The notes beneath the pieces were generated by a model. It was not told where the DNA came from, ran no database searches, and saw only the letters and a program-made list of their open reading frames with translations. A DNA stretch of 64,000 nt, taken from assembly GCA_029555415.1 (NCBI GenBank), contig JAKPSI010000060.1, positions 1 through 64,000 on the forward strand, written 5' to 3'. A program made the translations under genes and the position numbers. The stretch comes from Bacteroidota bacterium (GTDB lineage: Bacteria > Bacteroidota > Bacteroidia > Chitinophagales > Chitinophagaceae). This document shows positions 61,407 to 64,000 of this stretch, one piece after another (the stretch's first letter is position 1; every line of letters begins with the position of its first letter).

Positions 61407-61850
61407 ATGGATCTTAGATTCAAAATAAATCTGATATTTTGTCTGGTGATAAGTTCTCACTGTGTCGCCCAGCAGCATGCTGCCAAATTGGATAATAGTC
61501 ACAACGGCACTTATATCTTACAAGAAGCAAGCCCGCGAATGATCTCCAATGACTCGGTCTCAACACTTTTCATCACTATTTTTGGTTTAACAGCACCTGA
61601 TTGTAAAAGTCTTTTTGGGAAGATTGACGTGAATGGGAAGAGCTACAATCAATGGGATACCAGTACATATACCGGTGTTTATACATTCAAAGCTGACTTA
61701 AAACCCGGAAAGTATTTTTTCAATGTATCTGCAAAGGGCTTTTACGACTTCCGTTCAGGCGAACTGGAATGTCTGCCCAATTTTCAGTATTCGCTGAAAT
61801 TCTATCTGGCACCAAAGGAAAAGATCCGTGTTAAAAGGAGAAGTCAATAA
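61407..61850 (+). CDS. Secreted protein, unknown, AT-rich
   Basis: This 147-residue protein has a signal peptide (about residues 1-21, ending CVAQQ). The mature part looks like a beta-sandwich with Cys residues (LTAPDCKSLFGKIDVNGKSY, GVYTFKADLKPGKYFFNVSA), reminiscent of small carbohydrate- or peptide-binding domains. It starts five bases after the previous gene and shares its AT-rich codons. The two may be distant paralogues (both have exported N-termini, similar size and a central Cys), but the resemblance is weak. Confidence 0.62.
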   Translation: MDLRFKINLIFCLVISSHCVAQQHAAKLDNSHNGTYILQEASPRMISNDSVSTLFITIFGLTAPDCKSLFGKIDVNGKSYNQWDTSTYTGVYTFKADLKPGKYFFNVSAKGFYDFRSGELECLPNFQYSLKFYLAPKEKIRVKRRSQ

Positions 61851-61866
61851 TTCCAGTTTTTGGTTT

Positions 61867-62685
61867 TCACAACTTCAGCAACGAATCGATCCCTCTCGTC
61901 ATTTCCGGATAATCATACAGGTCATTATGACTTCCACCTTTGATGGTGATCAGTTGATCCGTCTTTTTCAGCAGCGGCAATAATTTTTCTGAATTACTGT
62001 AAGAAACGATGCCATCGGACGTGCCATGGAATATCGTTACCGGGGCAGCCACTTGCTGGATGTATTGCCAGGTCGGGATCTCATAATGCAGCATCGTCCC
62101 TACCGGATAAATGGGCAGGTAATGCCGGATCACAGAAGGGAAATCATAGTAGGGCGTTTCCAGGATCAGTCGTTTGCAATCCCGCACCGAAGCCAGTTCT
62201 GCCGCGATGCCGGTTCCCATACTCTTGCCATAGATGATGATACTGTCGGCGGAATATTTCCTTATAGCTTGCTTGTAAGCCAGCAATGCCCATTCATACA
62301 ATTTCTTCTCAGTGAGCTTACCGGTGCTTTTCCCGAAACCCGGATAATCGATCATCATCACTTCATATCCGTTGCGGGTGAAATGGGGAATGTATTTCGC
62401 GTACCAGGAGATGTTGCGTTTATTGCCGTGGAAATACAACAGCACACCTTTTTTGACGGAGTCGGTGGAGGGAAAATCGACCAGACTGATCGTATCCGTA
62501 GCATTCACCGGCATGCTGATATCCTGATGCGGGATGCTGAACCCGAATTTTTCATTCCGGTGCAGGCGGACGGGGTGAAAGAGGATCGCGTCCTGCAGCA
62601 AGTATAAAATGAAACCACCGGCGACATAGATCACCAGTGCAAGTCGTGTCCATTTCCAGATCTTTTTCTTATTCAACTTTTTCAT
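61867..62685 (-). CDS. Membrane-anchored alpha/beta hydrolase
   Basis: This 272-residue protein has an N-terminal membrane helix (about residues 10-30) and an alpha/beta hydrolase domain facing the periplasm. The nucleophile elbow is IYGKSMGTGIAAELA, with DYPGFGKSTG before it and the catalytic His in GGSHNDLYDYPE near the end. It belongs to the serine aminopeptidase/FrsA-like group also seen in BEM46-type proteins; the substrate is unknown. The start is the ATG at 62685; upstream in-frame codons run through a terminator. Confidence 0.9.
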   Translation of the reverse strand: MKKLNKKKIWKWTRLALVIYVAGGFILYLLQDAILFHPVRLHRNEKFGFSIPHQDISMPVNATDTISLVDFPSTDSVKKGVLLYFHGNKRNISWYAKYIPHFTRNGYEVMMIDYPGFGKSTGKLTEKKLYEWALLAYKQAIRKYSADSIIIYGKSMGTGIAAELASVRDCKRLILETPYYDFPSVIRHYLPIYPVGTMLHYEIPTWQYIQQVAAPVTIFHGTSDGIVSYSNSEKLLPLLKKTDQLITIKGGSHNDLYDYPEMTRGIDSLLKL

Positions 62686-62702
62686 CGGGGCAAAGATGGA
62701 AA

Positions 62703-62731
62703 TAAAAAAGGACATGGGGTCCATGTCCTTT
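62703..62731 (-). terminator. Rho-independent terminator of the TPR lipoprotein gene
   Basis: An 11-bp stem (AAAGGACATGG at 62707-62717 with CCATGTCCTTT at 62721-62731, loop GGT) is followed on the minus strand by a run of T residues. It lies between the stop codon of the gene at 62754 and the start of the hydrolase gene. Confidence 0.88.
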
Positions 62732-62753
62732 GGTTCTCCTCTTTTGAAGCTGT

Positions 62754-63902
62754 TTATACCCTGCTGAAATAATCCCGCAGGCGGCACTGCACACTGTTGT
62801 CGATCTCGTTCATGATGCAGCGGATCACCTCTTCATCACGGGGCGCCATTTCAGCTCTGCGGTTGATCAGTTGTTTATCGTTCGCATCCAGGGCACGTTC
62901 ATCACCGGTGAAAGTGGTGAACTCGGTGCTCCAGAAATGGTTGCCGGTGAAATCTTCGTTCATCAGCCAGCGGCCATTGTCATCCCGCACATTCACTTTC
63001 ATGATACCACTGCTGCGCATGGTGCGTTTGGTAGTGGTGAGGGTGGCACTGACCTTTCCGTATACTTTCACAACGGAGTCGGGGCGGTACACGATCTCTT
63101 TGATCACTACATCTTTGGTAACGGTACGACTGGTCTTTTCATCCCGGGTGCGGCCGATGTCCATAGTGGCGAAACGCATGTCCAGCACCTGGTCGGCCCG
63201 GATGTTACGGTTCTGTGCATCCATCGGATCATAGAATCTGACGAAACGGCTGCCACTGTTATTCTTAAGGTTGCGCAGCAGGTTCTCATCAAAGTTCGTG
63301 TACTGGTTACTGTTATATACACTGTAACGGTATCCTCTCTGTTCCATGGGCAGGATGACCACATTGGTGGTACCCATTTCCAGGGCTTCCTGCAGTTTGC
63401 CTTCAAAGTCGCGGTTACCGGGCTTGAAGTACAAAGCGGATTGTATCTCGTCATACGCGTTACGCGCGCTGAGTTTATCACCTCTGCTGAGCAGGCTCAG
63501 GCCACGGTCGAACCGTACATCACCGGCTTTTTCACCGTAAGTGACGAGGTATGAACCATAGTCAACGGGATCCACGATATCAGCTACGGAAGGAGCTTTG
63601 CGGATGGCATCGTACATGCGCTGCATGGCAGCATAATCATTGTACATCCATTCCCAGCGCAGTTCATTGCTGCTTTCACCATTGTGGCGGATGCTGGCCT
63701 GGTGTTCTTCAACCGCATAACGGTAAGAACTGCGGATGATGTCCAGCAGTTTCGCGTCGTTCGGGTCTTTCTGCAGTTTTTTAGCCGCCAGTTCCACCGC
63801 TTCATCATAATGCCCTTTTTCGTACAGCTTGCGGGCGGTTTTGCAGGAGACGGCGAATACGATCAGTGAAATAAAGATTACGGAGTAGAGTTTTGATTTC
63901 AT
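62754..63902 (-). CDS. TPR-containing lipoprotein, unknown
   Basis: This 382-residue protein (from the ATG at 63902) has a lipoprotein signal peptide with lipobox FAVSC. A TPR-like helix pair follows (ARKLYEKGHYDEAVELAAKKLQKDP). The remaining part includes a helical region to about residue 170, then a beta-rich domain (VVILPMEQRGYRY, TVTKDVVIKEIVYRP). No domain of known function is recognised. The upstream start at 63950 would add 16 residues before the signal peptide and is rejected. The last 98 bases of the window hold its promoter region; I see no clear elements there. Confidence 0.75.
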   Translation of the reverse strand: MKSKLYSVIFISLIVFAVSCKTARKLYEKGHYDEAVELAAKKLQKDPNDAKLLDIIRSSYRYAVEEHQASIRHNGESSNELRWEWMYNDYAAMQRMYDAIRKAPSVADIVDPVDYGSYLVTYGEKAGDVRFDRGLSLLSRGDKLSARNAYDEIQSALYFKPGNRDFEGKLQEALEMGTTNVVILPMEQRGYRYSVYNSNQYTNFDENLLRNLKNNSGSRFVRFYDPMDAQNRNIRADQVLDMRFATMDIGRTRDEKTSRTVTKDVVIKEIVYRPDSVVKVYGKVSATLTTTKRTMRSSGIMKVNVRDDNGRWLMNEDFTGNHFWSTEFTTFTGDERALDANDKQLINRRAEMAPRDEEVIRCIMNEIDNSVQCRLRDYFSRV

Positions 63903-64000
63903 AAAGCCTCCTTTTTTAATAGGACGTTCAAAAGACGCACCAGTGAACACCGGAAAACCCGTTTTGGATAATCCTTAACAAACGACGGTCAGTACTTGAG

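Overview
The window is a piece of a Bacteroidota chromosome, most likely from the Chitinophagaceae or a close relative. The evidence is PorT next to UbiE, a RemB-like outer-membrane protein, a metalloprotease with a type IX secretion (T9SS) tail, an 84-residue ATP synthase epsilon subunit, a MraY with an inserted segment, a FtsZ with a very long linker, promoters of the TTTG / TAnnTTTG type, and few Shine-Dalgarno sequences. The genus cannot be fixed from the sequence alone. Almost all of the window is housekeeping. I see no prophage, insertion sequence, CRISPR array, rRNA or tRNA.

Layout. Bases 1-5.4 kb hold a truncated pyrC, a RemB-like protein, porT-ubiE, the GTPase engB/yihA and small genes. 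Bases 5.5-11.4 kb hold a secreted metalloprotease with a small secreted partner, a GbsR-type regulator operon and a phosphoesterase/beta-propeller protein. Bases 11.6-16.3 kb hold pdhC, dnaX and an acyltransferase-like gene. Bases 16.6-19 kb hold atpD and atpC, split by a four-helix-bundle (S23/IVP-type) gene. Bases 19.1-23.7 kb hold a DUF4197 lipoprotein, yqgE, a sensor kinase, queA and a DUF3052 gene. Bases 23.9-40.8 kb hold a complete division and cell wall (dcw) cluster, all on the + strand: mraZ, rsmH, ftsL, ftsI, murE, mraY, murD, ftsW, murG, murC, ftsQ, ftsA, ftsZ. Bases 41-50.4 kb hold an ABC-2 exporter, a TIGR01777 epimerase, a matrixin-like peptidase, a fused beta-oxidation enzyme, a PAS histidine kinase, YceI and an OB-fold protein. 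Bases 50.4-63.9 kb hold a giant AsmA-like protein, metG, a GH3 glucosidase, a Crp/Fnr regulator, an LD-carboxypeptidase followed by two AT-rich secreted proteins, an alpha/beta hydrolase and a TPR lipoprotein.

The dcw genes make the whole path from UDP-MurNAc-tripeptide (MurC, D, E) through lipid I and II (MraY, MurG) to septal synthesis (FtsW, FtsI), and the divisome scaffold (FtsL, Q, A, Z). murB, murF and ddl are not here. The DNPR motif of MurE predicts meso-diaminopimelate in the wall.

The most unusual signal is non-coding. At least thirteen spacers or gene ends carry short degenerate tandem arrays, and every array has a period of exactly 7 bases although the unit sequence differs (for example TAGTCGG, CTAATAC, TTGATAA, GCTGTGA, TGGCTGC, ATTTTGA, TTAATTT). 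They stop at or intrude slightly into gene ends, supply stop codons, and one ends one base before the atpC start. They resemble in layout the heptameric STRR repeats described in cyanobacteria. A second dispersed family, made of small hairpin modules, is shared by the spacer after ftsZ and the spacer before the LD-carboxypeptidase gene.
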